From the NCBI GenBank assembly GCA_027081565.1, contig JALWKG010000363.1, positions 1-9,863 of the forward strand: a DNA stretch of 9,863 nucleotides. The letters are read 5' to 3'. This DNA comes from Helicobacteraceae bacterium (GTDB taxonomy: Bacteria > Campylobacterota > Campylobacteria > Campylobacterales > Sulfurimonadaceae). This document shows, piece by piece, positions 1-7,749 of the stretch. How positions within the stretch are numbered: position 1 is the first letter of the stretch; every line of letters starts with the position of its first letter. The notes under the pieces are model-generated. The model made no database searches and was not told where the DNA came from. It saw only the letters and a program-made list of their open reading frames with translations. The position numbers were made by a program, and so were the translations under genes.

Positions 1-267
1 TCACTGGTCAAACAGTATAAAAAACTTTTTGCTATCGATGATGTTGAACTTACCTTTGAAGAAGATGCCCTACTCGCTATTGCAGCTAAAGCAATAGAAC
101 GCAAGACCGGTGCCCGTGGTATTCGTGCGATTATGGAAGAGAGCATGATCGATATTATGTATTCACTTCCAGAATACTCTGGCTATGAGGTCATCGTCAC
201 TAAAGAGGTGATCGAAAATGGTGAAGAGCCACTTTACATTAAAAAAAGCAAACAAAAAAGCGCATAG
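1..267 (+). CDS. clpX: ClpX, ATP-dependent Clp protease ATP-binding subunit (C-terminal part only)
   Basis: An open frame enters from the left edge and ends at TAG 265-267, giving the last 88 residues. The segment KAIERKTGARGIRAIMEE is the conserved sensor-2 region of ClpX, where the arginine of GARGLR-type motifs contacts ATP. It is followed by the usual short C-terminal strand (SGYEVIVTKEVI) and a Lys-rich tail. ClpX is the AAA+ unfoldase that recognises tagged substrates and threads them into ClpP; the N-terminal zinc domain and the Walker motifs lie outside the window. HslU or Lon would be the main alternatives, but the GARG segment and the mreB-mreC neighbours fit ClpX better. The stop is 11 bases before mreB, so the genes are probably co-transcribed. 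Confidence 0.9.
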   Translation, partial: SLVKQYKKLFAIDDVELTFEEDALLAIAAKAIERKTGARGIRAIMEESMIDIMYSLPEYSGYEVIVTKEVIENGEEPLYIKKSKQKSA

Positions 268-278
268 GAACAACATAA

Positions 279-1313
279 ATGATATTTAACAAACTCATCG
301 GTCTCTTCTCTAACGATCTAGCGATCGACCTTGGAACTGCAAACACATTGGTCATCGCTAAAGGTCACGGGATCATCATCAACGAACCTTCAGTCGTTGC
401 TGTTAAAAATGGAAAGTATGGTCAGTCTCAAGTCTTGGCTGTTGGTCAAGAAGCAAAAGACATGGTGGGTAAAACGCCAGGTAACATCCGCGCCATCCGT
501 CCTATGCGTGATGGTGTCATCGCTGACTTTGACATGACAGAGAAGATGATCCGTAAGTTCATCGAAAAAGCACATGGTCGTAAGGCCCTGATCAGTCCAC
601 GTATTATCATCTGTGTCCCTTATGGTCTGACCCAGGTCGAACGTAAAGCAGTACGTGAGTCCGCACTTTCTGCCGGTGCACGTGAGGTCTTTCTTATCGA
701 AGAGCCTATGGCAGCAGCTATAGGGGCCGGTATTGACATCCGTGAGCCTCAGGGACACTTAGTTGTTGACATCGGTGGTGGTACTACTGAGATCGGTGTG
801 GTCTCACTTGGTGGGCTGGTACTTTCGAAGTCTATTCGTGTTGCCGGAGACAAGATCGATCTTGCTATTATCAACTACATTCGTCGTAAATACAACCTCT
901 TGGTTGGTGAGCGTGTAGCTGAAGAGATCAAGATCTCTGTTGGTACTGCTGTAGAACTTGAAGAAGAGCTCAACTATACCATCACTGGACGCGACCAGGT
1001 AGAGGGACTTTTGAGTTCTATCACCTTGACAAGCGAAGATGCACGTGAAGCGATGGAAGAGCCTCTTAAAGAAGTTGCTGAAGCACTTCGTGATGTTCTT
1101 GAACAGATGCCACCAGATTTGGCAGGCGACATCGTCAACCACGGTGTTGTACTCACTGGTGGCGGGGCGCTGATCCGTCAACTCGACAAGTACCTCTCTG
1201 ACATCATCCGTATCCCTGTTTATGTTGCAGACGAACCCCTTCTTGCTGTCGCCAAAGGTACAGGTAAGGCACTCGAAGAGATCGACCTGCTCCAAGAGCT
1301 TTTTGACGAGTAG
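279..1313 (+). CDS. mreB: MreB, actin-like rod-shape-determining protein
   Basis: This 344-residue protein has the usual length of bacterial MreB (about 345). Visible actin-fold motifs are phosphate-1 (DLAIDLGTANTLV, residues 13-25), phosphate-2 (DIGGGTTEIGVVSLGG, about 164-179) and the adenosine-binding GGGALI near residue 297. The conserved EEPMAAAIGAG lies at about 141-151. MreB forms membrane-bound filaments under the inner membrane that guide the elongasome (MreC, RodA, PBP2) in side-wall peptidoglycan synthesis. The N-terminal MIFNKLIGLF is hydrophobic and amphipathic and could help membrane attachment. The start is set by an AGGA just upstream, overlapping the clpX stop (TAGGA), and by the fit of the N terminus to the family. 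mreC follows after 13 bases. Confidence 0.97.
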   Translation: MIFNKLIGLFSNDLAIDLGTANTLVIAKGHGIIINEPSVVAVKNGKYGQSQVLAVGQEAKDMVGKTPGNIRAIRPMRDGVIADFDMTEKMIRKFIEKAHGRKALISPRIIICVPYGLTQVERKAVRESALSAGAREVFLIEEPMAAAIGAGIDIREPQGHLVVDIGGGTTEIGVVSLGGLVLSKSIRVAGDKIDLAIINYIRRKYNLLVGERVAEEIKISVGTAVELEEELNYTITGRDQVEGLLSSITLTSEDAREAMEEPLKEVAEALRDVLEQMPPDLAGDIVNHGVVLTGGGALIRQLDKYLSDIIRIPVYVADEPLLAVAKGTGKALEEIDLLQELFDE

Positions 1314-1326
1314 ACTTTAAAAAGAT

Positions 1327-2088
1327 ATGAATAAAGAGGTCCTTGGTATATTTTTGCTTTTTGTGGTGCTGTTTGGCATCGCACTGACCTACTCTACGGG
1401 TCTTCAAAGACCTATACTCTCACTGACTAACGGCATTAAAACCACCTATAAAGAGAGTGTCTCTTCTGTAGCCCAGAGCTACAATGAACATTTCAACCAG
1501 CAAGACAATATTATCGCTCTCGAAAAAAAGCTTAAACTTTATGAAGAGAGTCACCTCCTTTTGCACCAGGTTGCAACCGAACTTAACGCACTTTTTATCG
1601 AAAACAACTCCAGTTTTAAGGTCAAACCACAGGTAGAATTGGTCCGTACCATCTCTTATGTCAAGTTTGGTGACATCAACAAGGTTTGGATAGACGCCGA
1701 AGCCTTTGATCCTACCAAGGTCTATGGTCTGGTACATAAAGAAAATGTCGCAGGTATCGTCATCATGAAGTCAGGACGTCCTATGGCCCTGCTCAACGGT
1801 GCACTTAAAAGCTCTTATGCTGTATATGTAGGTCCAAACAATGCACCAGGAATTGTACATGGTCTCAATACAGAGGAACTTATTGTCGAATTCATCCCCA
1901 CCTGGATCAAGGTAAAAGTAGGCGATGAAGTACTCACTTCTGGACTGGACAACCTCTTTTTTCCTGGTCTAAAAGTGGGAAAAGTCATTAGTGTCGAGCA
2001 ATCTCAAGGCTATCAAAATGCCATCATAAAACCATACTACAATGCAAGTCATCCTGACTATTTTCACTTAATTAAACAAATTAGATAA
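1327..2088 (+). CDS. mreC: MreC, rod-shape-determining protein
   Basis: The 253-residue protein has one N-terminal membrane helix (LGIFLLFVVLFGIALTY, about residues 5-21). A likely coiled-coil stretch follows (about 45-80, rich in Glu, Lys and Leu: IALEKKLKLYEESHLLLHQV), and then a beta-rich periplasmic domain. That domain contains typical MreC phrases such as KVYGLVHKENVAGIV and KVGDEVLTSGLDNLFFPGLKVG. MreC is a periplasmic scaffold that couples cytoplasmic MreB to the wall-building enzymes. Its place directly after mreB supports the call. No mreD or RodA/PBP2 gene follows; the next gene is carB. An AAAAAGAT stretch before ATG 1327 is only a weak ribosome-binding site, so translation may depend partly on coupling to mreB. 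Confidence 0.95.
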   Translation: MNKEVLGIFLLFVVLFGIALTYSTGLQRPILSLTNGIKTTYKESVSSVAQSYNEHFNQQDNIIALEKKLKLYEESHLLLHQVATELNALFIENNSSFKVKPQVELVRTISYVKFGDINKVWIDAEAFDPTKVYGLVHKENVAGIVIMKSGRPMALLNGALKSSYAVYVGPNNAPGIVHGLNTEELIVEFIPTWIKVKVGDEVLTSGLDNLFFPGLKVGKVISVEQSQGYQNAIIKPYYNASHPDYFHLIKQIR

Positions 2089-2206
2089 GTATACATTTCT
2101 CTAATCGTCTACACTGTAACCTACTTTAATACAGCTACTTTAGGCCTCTTAGAAAAAAGAGTCAATATTCACTTATATCTTCACCAATTATTAAGTACTT
2201 TTTCCC

Positions 2207-2239
2207 TATAATAAGCAAATTTTTAACATATTTAAAGGG
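2207..2239 (+). promoter_or_regulatory. Probable sigma-70 promoter and ribosome-binding site for the carB operon
   Basis: A perfect TATAAT lies at 2207-2212 in the 156-bp gap between mreC and carB. Upstream it has AT-rich, T-tract-bearing sequence (ATTAAGTACTTTTTC) and no good -35 box. That is the common form in Campylobacterota, where the extended T-rich upstream region replaces a -35 element. Transcription would be expected to start about 7-10 bases downstream, giving a short leader. AAAGGG at 2234-2239 is a plausible Shine-Dalgarno sequence for ATG 2245. No pyrimidine-responsive attenuator or operator is evident by eye. Confidence 0.6.
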
Positions 2240-2244
2240 TCGTA

Positions 2245-5200
2245 ATGCCTAAACGCGAAGACATAAAAACAATCCTCCTTATCGGTTCTGGTCCAATCAT
2301 CATTGGTCAAGCCTGTGAATTTGACTACTCTGGTACACAAGCCGTTAAAACGCTTAAAGAGCTAGGCTATAGAGTTGTGTTAATTAACTCCAACCCAGCT
2401 ACCATCATGACAGACCCTGAATTTGCTGATCGTACGTACATCGAGCCTATTAAGCCTGAGGTCATCGCTGAGATTATCAAAAAAGAAAATGTTGATGCCA
2501 TCTTACCTACAATGGGTGGACAGACAGCACTTAATGCTGCGATGACAATGCATGAACAAGGTATGCTTGAAGGTATTGAGTTCCTTGGTGCTAAGCCAGA
2601 AGCTATTACTAAAGGTGAAGATCGCCTTGCCTTTAAAGATGCCATGATAAAACTGGGAATGGACCTCCCTCACTCACGTTATGCCCACAACATGGACGAA
2701 GCACTTGAAGCTGCTGAAGAGATCGGTTTTCCTATCATTATCCGTGCCTCTTTTACCCTTGCGGGTGGTGGTTCAGGTGTAGCATATAACATTGATGAGT
2801 ACAAGCAACTGGCCCAGCGTGGACTTGATGAAAGCCCTGTGACAGAGATCTTGGTTGAAGAGTCTCTTCTAGGTTGGAAAGAGTACGAGATGGAAGTGAT
2901 CCGTGACTCTGCGGACAACTGTATCATCGTCTGTGCCATCGAAAACTTTGATCCTATGGGTGTTCACACTGGTGACTCCATCACAGTTGCTCCCGCACTG
3001 ACACTGACAGACAAAGAGTACCAGCGTATGCGTGACGCCTCTTTTGACATTCTTCGCGAAGTGGGTGTTGATACAGGTGGCTCTAACGTTCAGTTCTCTG
3101 TAGACCCTAAGACAGGCCGTATGATCGTCATCGAGATGAACCCTCGCGTCTCTCGCTCTTCTGCACTTGCTTCCAAGGCGACAGGTTATCCTATTGCTAA
3201 AGTAGCGACCCTTCTTGCTGTTGGTTTCACTCTTGATGAGATCACCAACGACATTACTGGGACACCTGCCTCTTTTGAACCAGTGATCGACTACGTTGTG
3301 ACAAAGATCCCTCGTTTTACATTTGAGAAGTTCCCAGAAGCTGACTCAACACTTTCAACATCGATGAAATCGGTTGGTGAAGTTATGGCAATTGGTCGTA
3401 CCTTTAAAGAGTCTATGCAAAAAGCACTCTGTTCTCTTGAGACAGGACTTAGCGGTTTCGATGAGATGGAAGGCGACATGGACTTCATTAAACATGAAAT
3501 CCGTCGTCCCAACTCTGATCGTATGCTCTATGTTGCAGAAGGTATGCGTCGTGGTATGAGTGTGGAAGAGGTCTTTGACACCTGTCAGATCGACCCATGG
3601 TTCCTGTACCAACTCGAAGAGATCATCGAGAGTGAAAAAAGTATAAACCTTGAACTTCTCAATAATGAAAAAGCCTTCCGTCGTCTTAAGGCCGATGGTT
3701 TCTCTGACAAGCGCATCGCTAACCTTATCACGCAGAACTGCTCTACTGCGATGAGCGAAAATGACATCTATGCAGCACGTAAACGTTTGGGCATCAACCA
3801 TGAGTACAACGAAGTGGACACCTGTGCTGCTGAATTTGAGGCACTGACACCGTACCTCTACTCAACAACAAATATCACAAAGCTTCCAGCAGCACCAACA
3901 CGTCAAACTGACAAGAAAAAAGTGCTGATCCTTGGTGGTGGACCAAACCGTATCGGTCAGGGTATTGAGTTTGATTACTGTTGTGTTCATGCTGCCTTTG
4001 CTCTTAACGACATGGGACATGAGACCATTATGTACAACTGTAACCCTGAGACGGTCTCTACTGACTATGACACTTCTGACGTACTTTACTTCGAGCCAAT
4101 TGACTTCGAACATGTTCGAGAAGTGATCGAGACAGAAAATCCAGATGGTATTATTGTCCACTTTGGGGGACAGACACCACTGAAATTGGCCAACCCGTTA
4201 ACAGCTATCGGTGCCAAGATTTCTGGTACACCTGCCCGTGTTATTGACTTGGCAGAAGATCGTAAGCAGTTCTCTGAGTTTGTTGAGGCTAATAACCTAC
4301 TTCAACCTAAAAATGGTTTGGCTACAACTAAAGAAGAGGCCGTAGTCATTGCTGAAAGACTTACGTATCCTGTGCTTGTACGTCCTTCATTTGTTCTTGG
4401 TGGTCGTGCTATGCGTATTGTCTACAACGAGACAGAACTTCGTACCTATATGGATGAAGCTGTTTCAGTCTCTAATGATGCGCCAGTTCTTGTTGACAAG
4501 TTCCTTGATCAAGCGATCGAGTTAGATGTTGACTGTATTTGTGATGGCACTGATGTTTATATTGGTTCTGTTATGCAGCATATTGAAGAGGCTGGAATTC
4601 ACTCAGGTGACTCTGCTTGTTCACTACCACCACTCAACTTGTCAAAAGAGCTTCAAGAGAAGGTAGAGCAGCAAACTAAGACCATTGCCCTTGGTTTGGG
4701 TGTTGTTGGTTTGATGAACGTTCAGTACGCCATCTACCAAAACGAGATCTACCTTATCGAGGTCAACCCTCGTGCTTCTCGTACCGTTCCATTTGTCTCT
4801 AAAGCGACTGGTGTTCCTCTTGCTAAAGTAGCGACACGTGTTATGATGGGAGAGGACCTTCGTTCTGCATTGGCATTTTATGATACTTACAAAGTCGTTA
4901 TGGAAGAGAACGGTCTCTTAAAGCCACGTCTTAAAGACCATGTCGCCATTAAAGAAGCGGTTTTTCCTTTCCACAAACTCTATGGTGCTGATCTGGTTCT
5001 TAGTCCTGAGATGAAGTCTACAGGAGAGGTTATGGGTATCAGTCGTAACTATGGTAAAAGTTTTGCCAAAGCACAGATGGCAGCTGGAAATATCATCCCA
5101 AGTGAAGGAACCTGTTTCTTGTCATTTATAGACATGGACAAAGAGCACGCTCCTGAAGTTGCCAAAGGGCTTCACGATGCAGGTTTCAAACTTGTAGCGA

Positions 5201-5505
5201 CCAAAGGAACTCAAAAGATCATCGAAGCTGCAGGAATCCCTTGTGAACTTGTACTTAAGATCTCTGAAGGACGTCCTAACATTCAAGATGCTATGCGTAA
5301 TGGCGACATTACCATGGCCATCAACACTTCGGACAACAACACCTCTAAAAAAGATGCCATTGTGATCCGTCAGATCGTTCTCTCTATGAACATCCCATAC
5401 TTCACAACACTCAGTGCGGCACGTTCAGCTATCGATGCACTTTCACAGATGCAAGATGTCAACTGGAATGAGCCTCAAGCACTTCAAGACTATCTTAACC
5501 ACTAG
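2245..5505 (+). CDS. carB: Carbamoyl-phosphate synthase large subunit
   Basis: The 1086 residues compare with about 1073 in E. coli CarB. The duplicated architecture is plain. The first half starts KTILLIGSGPIIIGQACEFD and has its ATP-grasp loop RASFTLAGGGSG near 167-178. The second half restarts near 558 (KVLILGGGPNRIGQGIEFD), with its own loop RPSFVLGGRAMR near 711-723. NPRASRTVPFVSKATG lies near 839, and a C-terminal MGS-like allosteric domain (from about 935) ends the protein. The enzyme makes carbamoyl phosphate from bicarbonate, ATP and ammonia supplied by the small subunit CarA, feeding arginine and pyrimidine synthesis. The first half phosphorylates bicarbonate and the second phosphorylates carbamate. 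carA is not in the window. The gene appears intact and has its own promoter. The next gene starts on the base after its stop. Confidence 0.98.
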   Translation: MPKREDIKTILLIGSGPIIIGQACEFDYSGTQAVKTLKELGYRVVLINSNPATIMTDPEFADRTYIEPIKPEVIAEIIKKENVDAILPTMGGQTALNAAMTMHEQGMLEGIEFLGAKPEAITKGEDRLAFKDAMIKLGMDLPHSRYAHNMDEALEAAEEIGFPIIIRASFTLAGGGSGVAYNIDEYKQLAQRGLDESPVTEILVEESLLGWKEYEMEVIRDSADNCIIVCAIENFDPMGVHTGDSITVAPALTLTDKEYQRMRDASFDILREVGVDTGGSNVQFSVDPKTGRMIVIEMNPRVSRSSALASKATGYPIAKVATLLAVGFTLDEITNDITGTPASFEPVIDYVVTKIPRFTFEKFPEADSTLSTSMKSVGEVMAIGRTFKESMQKALCSLETGLSGFDEMEGDMDFIKHEIRRPNSDRMLYVAEGMRRGMSVEEVFDTCQIDPWFLYQLEEIIESEKSINLELLNNEKAFRRLKADGFSDKRIANLITQNCSTAMSENDIYAARKRLGINHEYNEVDTCAAEFEALTPYLYSTTNITKLPAAPTRQTDKKKVLILGGGPNRIGQGIEFDYCCVHAAFALNDMGHETIMYNCNPETVSTDYDTSDVLYFEPIDFEHVREVIETENPDGIIVHFGGQTPLKLANPLTAIGAKISGTPARVIDLAEDRKQFSEFVEANNLLQPKNGLATTKEEAVVIAERLTYPVLVRPSFVLGGRAMRIVYNETELRTYMDEAVSVSNDAPVLVDKFLDQAIELDVDCICDGTDVYIGSVMQHIEEAGIHSGDSACSLPPLNLSKELQEKVEQQTKTIALGLGVVGLMNVQYAIYQNEIYLIEVNPRASRTVPFVSKATGVPLAKVATRVMMGEDLRSALAFYDTYKVVMEENGLLKPRLKDHVAIKEAVFPFHKLYGADLVLSPEMKSTGEVMGISRNYGKSFAKAQMAAGNIIPSEGTCFLSFIDMDKEHAPEVAKGLHDAGFKLVATKGTQKIIEAAGIPCELVLKISEGRPNIQDAMRNGDITMAINTSDNNTSKKDAIVIRQIVLSMNIPYFTTLSAARSAIDALSQMQDVNWNEPQALQDYLNH

Positions 5506-5940
5506 ATGAACAGTATCATACTTGCACAGACCGACACCACCGTCGGTTTCCTTTCTCAAGATGCAAGTCGCTTATCCAAGATCAAAGCACGTCCTCCTCA
5601 TAAGCCCTTTATACAAAGTTTTTCTTCATTGCAGACTTATAAAGAGATGGGAGGACGTGTACCTCAACAGTTTAAAAACAGACTGCGACGCGCAAAAAGT
5701 ACCACTTTTGTTATCAATAACAGAGCCATACGCATCGTCTCAGAAGGAGCCCACCACAAACTTCTTAACAAGTTTGGTTGGTTTTACAGTACCTCTGCCA
5801 ATGCTGCAAACCAGCACTTTGAACGTGACTTTGCTGAGCGGCAGGCAGAGATAATAGTTGAAGACGGTCGAACACTTTATGAGGGTAAGGCTTCTCATAT
5901 TTTCAAACTAAATCATTATAAACTCAAACAGTTACGTTAA
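5506..5940 (+). CDS. Short Sua5/YciO/YrdC/YwlC-family protein
   Basis: The 144-residue protein has the family signposts in order. TDTTVGFLSQD (9-19) corresponds to the PTDTxYGL motif and KIKARPPHKPF (25-35) to the KxRP..KP nucleotide-binding motif. IRIV (75-78) corresponds to the VRxP strand, and STSANAAN (95-102) to the SxSAN motif. Full TsaC/YrdC proteins, which make threonylcarbamoyl-AMP for tRNA t6A, are about 190 residues. This one is compact, with little between the KP and VRxP motifs, so it may be a paralogue with a changed role rather than the main TsaC. ATG 5506 abuts the carB stop (TAGATG) and has no strong Shine-Dalgarno sequence, which suggests translational coupling. I recall the carB neighbour in Campylobacter being of this kind. 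Function beyond family membership is not established here. Confidence 0.8.
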   Translation: MNSIILAQTDTTVGFLSQDASRLSKIKARPPHKPFIQSFSSLQTYKEMGGRVPQQFKNRLRRAKSTTFVINNRAIRIVSEGAHHKLLNKFGWFYSTSANAANQHFERDFAERQAEIIVEDGRTLYEGKASHIFKLNHYKLKQLR

Positions 5941-5950
5941 AAGGAAAAAC

Positions 5951-6526
5951 ATGAAACATATCACTACTATTGGCTCTTCTGCACTTCTTGGAAGCATGGG
6001 ACTTGTTGTTATGAGTAGCATCACAGGATGTTCTCAGCAACAAGAGGAGCAGCAGCAAAATCGTTTTTTAGTCATCGAACAGCAGCCCAATGGCAAGTAT
6101 GTCGTTGTCGAAGAGATGCCTACAGAGGGACCTTCTCGTGCCATCATTCGTGAACACGATGAAAATGGTCGTATTGTTGAGCGTTTTATGAATGAAAATG
6201 AGATGCGCGCGCTTGCAGAACAGGAGTACCAAAAAGTTCAAAATGGCCAATCTGAACTTAACCAGGAGCCTTCTACATCTCCAGGTATGGGACTTGCTGG
6301 AACAATTTTAGCCGTTGCAGCAGGATCGCTTTTAGGTAACATGATCGGTAATGCTCTAATGGGAAACAAAAACTTTCAGAGACACTCAAACAGTGTCAAC
6401 AAATCCGCCTACCACAAAAGTGCTGCTGGCAAAAATTCTGCCTCAAAGTCCAGCTCTAAAAAGAGTTTCTTTGGCAGTTCTAAAAAGAGAAGTTCATCAA
6501 CACGCAGCAGCTTTTTTGGAGGATAA
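5951..6526 (+). CDS. UPF0323-family lipoprotein
   Basis: The 191-residue protein begins with a lipoprotein signal: Lys2, a weakly hydrophobic stretch, and a lipobox SITGC with the acylated Cys at 27. A Gln/Glu-rich linker follows (QQQEEQQQ). Next is a mixed domain with FLVIEQQPNGKYVVVEE (39-55) and REHDENGRIVERF (67-79). A Gly/Ala-rich zipper-like segment at about 112-138 (GMGLAGTILAVAAGSLLGNM) could associate with a membrane. The tail (about 146-191) is very rich in Ser and Lys and repeats SFFGSSKK- and SSFFGG-type blocks. The organisation matches the uncharacterised UPF0323 lipoproteins of Campylobacter and Helicobacter. AAGGA at 5941-5945 is a good Shine-Dalgarno sequence five bases before ATG. 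I recall the same neighbour, a glutathionylspermidine-synthase-like gene, in Campylobacter, hinting at a joint role. The biochemical role is unknown. Confidence 0.85.
   Translation: MKHITTIGSSALLGSMGLVVMSSITGCSQQQEEQQQNRFLVIEQQPNGKYVVVEEMPTEGPSRAIIREHDENGRIVERFMNENEMRALAEQEYQKVQNGQSELNQEPSTSPGMGLAGTILAVAAGSLLGNMIGNALMGNKNFQRHSNSVNKSAYHKSAAGKNSASKSSSKKSFFGSSKKRSSSTRSSFFGG
6518..6523 (+). promoter_or_regulatory. Strong Shine-Dalgarno inside the end of the UPF0323 gene
   Basis: GGAGGA, a near-perfect match to the 16S anti-Shine-Dalgarno, lies six bases before ATG 6530. At the same time it encodes the final Gly-Gly of the upstream lipoprotein. Ribosomes ending at TAA 6524-6526 are placed directly over the next start, so translation of the two proteins is probably coupled. 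Confidence 0.8.
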
Positions 6527-6529
6527 TCT

Positions 6530-7705
6530 ATGGTAAAACTTCAAGACGTCACACCACTTGACGATGCAGATCTCGAGCAGATCGGTTTCAGTTGGCATAC
6601 TGATGAAGACGGTAGCAAATATGTTGCAGACCAACTTGTAGAGGTAAGTCAAGCAGAGGCTGAAGCCTACTATGAAGCGACTAACACCCTCTATGATATG
6701 TACGTTGAAGCAGCGGAACATGTCATAGAAAATGATCTCTTTTTTGAACTAGGTATCCCTTTCAATATTGTTGAGACCATCAAAAAGTCATGGGAAAACG
6801 ATGTACACTGGCATATATATGGTCGTTTTGATCTTGCTGGTGGTATTGATGGCGCACCGATTAAACTCATAGAGTTTAATGCAGACACTCCTACCGGACT
6901 TTTTGAGACCGCTGTTTTACAGTGGGCACTGCTAAAAGCGAACGGTATGGACGATGCCAAACAGTTTAACGACGTCTATAAAGCCATAGAGGCCAACTTC
7001 AAACGACTGATCACCCTCTTTGACGATACCGATCTTTTTGAAGAACGTTATGACGGATGGAAAATACTCTTTTCGAGTGTCGAAGGCCTTGATGAAGAGG
7101 AGGTCACAACCCGACTGCTCCAGCAGATAGCAACAGATGCCGGCTTTACTACAGGTTTTGAGTTTTTACAAAACGTACAGTTTGATGAAAATGGTATAGC
7201 TGATGCTAATGGTATGGAGTATGAGTACTGGTTTAAACTCTACCCTTGGGAAGATATAGGCAGTGATGAAGGTGAGTTGGCAGTGGTCTTAAACGAGATC
7301 ATGCAAAACCAAAAGGCTGTCATCTTAAACCCTGCATACACAGTTCTCTTTCAGTCTAAAGGAATGTTAAAGATCCTTTCAGAGCTTTTCCCCGACTCCC
7401 CTTACCTGCTAAAGTGTTCTGATACACCTTTAGAAGGTGCTTATGTAGAAAAGCGCCACTTTGGAAGAGAAGGTGCCAACACCAAGATCGTAGATGCATC
7501 AGGCAGCACTGTTGCACAGACAGATGGTCCTTACGAAAACTACCGTCCTGTCTACCAAGAGTATGTAGACTTTCCAAAAGACAGCCAAGGCAACAAGTAC
7601 CAAGCCGGCGTCTTCTTCGCCTACGAAGCGTGTGGCCTAGGCTTCAGACGCGGTGGTGAGATCATGGACAACATGAGTAAGTTTGTGGGACACGTGCTTA
7701 CTTAG
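6530..7705 (+). CDS. Glutathionylspermidine-synthase-family ATP-grasp protein (YgiC/YjfC-like)
   Basis: The 391 residues match the length of the stand-alone synthetase-domain family (YgiC/YjfC about 386) and correspond to the C-terminal half of E. coli Gsp synthetase/amidase; no CHAP amidase domain is present. Visible signatures are YGRFDLAGG (97-105), KLIEFNADTPTGLFET (112-127, acidic metal- and substrate-binding region) and KRHFGREGAN (about 309-318, the glycine-rich ATP-grasp loop). Others are YQEYVDFP and the C-terminal ACGLGFRRGG. Family members use ATP to form an amide bond, classically between glutathione and spermidine. Campylobacterota commonly lack a typical glutathione system, so the true substrate here is an open question. 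The gene closes the carB run and is coupled to the lipoprotein gene, which suggests action on, or supply to, an envelope function. Confidence 0.88.
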   Translation: MVKLQDVTPLDDADLEQIGFSWHTDEDGSKYVADQLVEVSQAEAEAYYEATNTLYDMYVEAAEHVIENDLFFELGIPFNIVETIKKSWENDVHWHIYGRFDLAGGIDGAPIKLIEFNADTPTGLFETAVLQWALLKANGMDDAKQFNDVYKAIEANFKRLITLFDDTDLFEERYDGWKILFSSVEGLDEEEVTTRLLQQIATDAGFTTGFEFLQNVQFDENGIADANGMEYEYWFKLYPWEDIGSDEGELAVVLNEIMQNQKAVILNPAYTVLFQSKGMLKILSELFPDSPYLLKCSDTPLEGAYVEKRHFGREGANTKIVDASGSTVAQTDGPYENYRPVYQEYVDFPKDSQGNKYQAGVFFAYEACGLGFRRGGEIMDNMSKFVGHVLT

Positions 7706-7749
7706 TTTTTAGAAAGATGGCCAAGCTCATCGTAAAAGCCAATAATATC

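Noticed and set aside
2138..2160. Possible terminator after mreC (CTCTT ... AAGAG).
   Set aside because: The stem is only five AT-rich pairs and is not followed by a T-run, so intrinsic termination is not supported.
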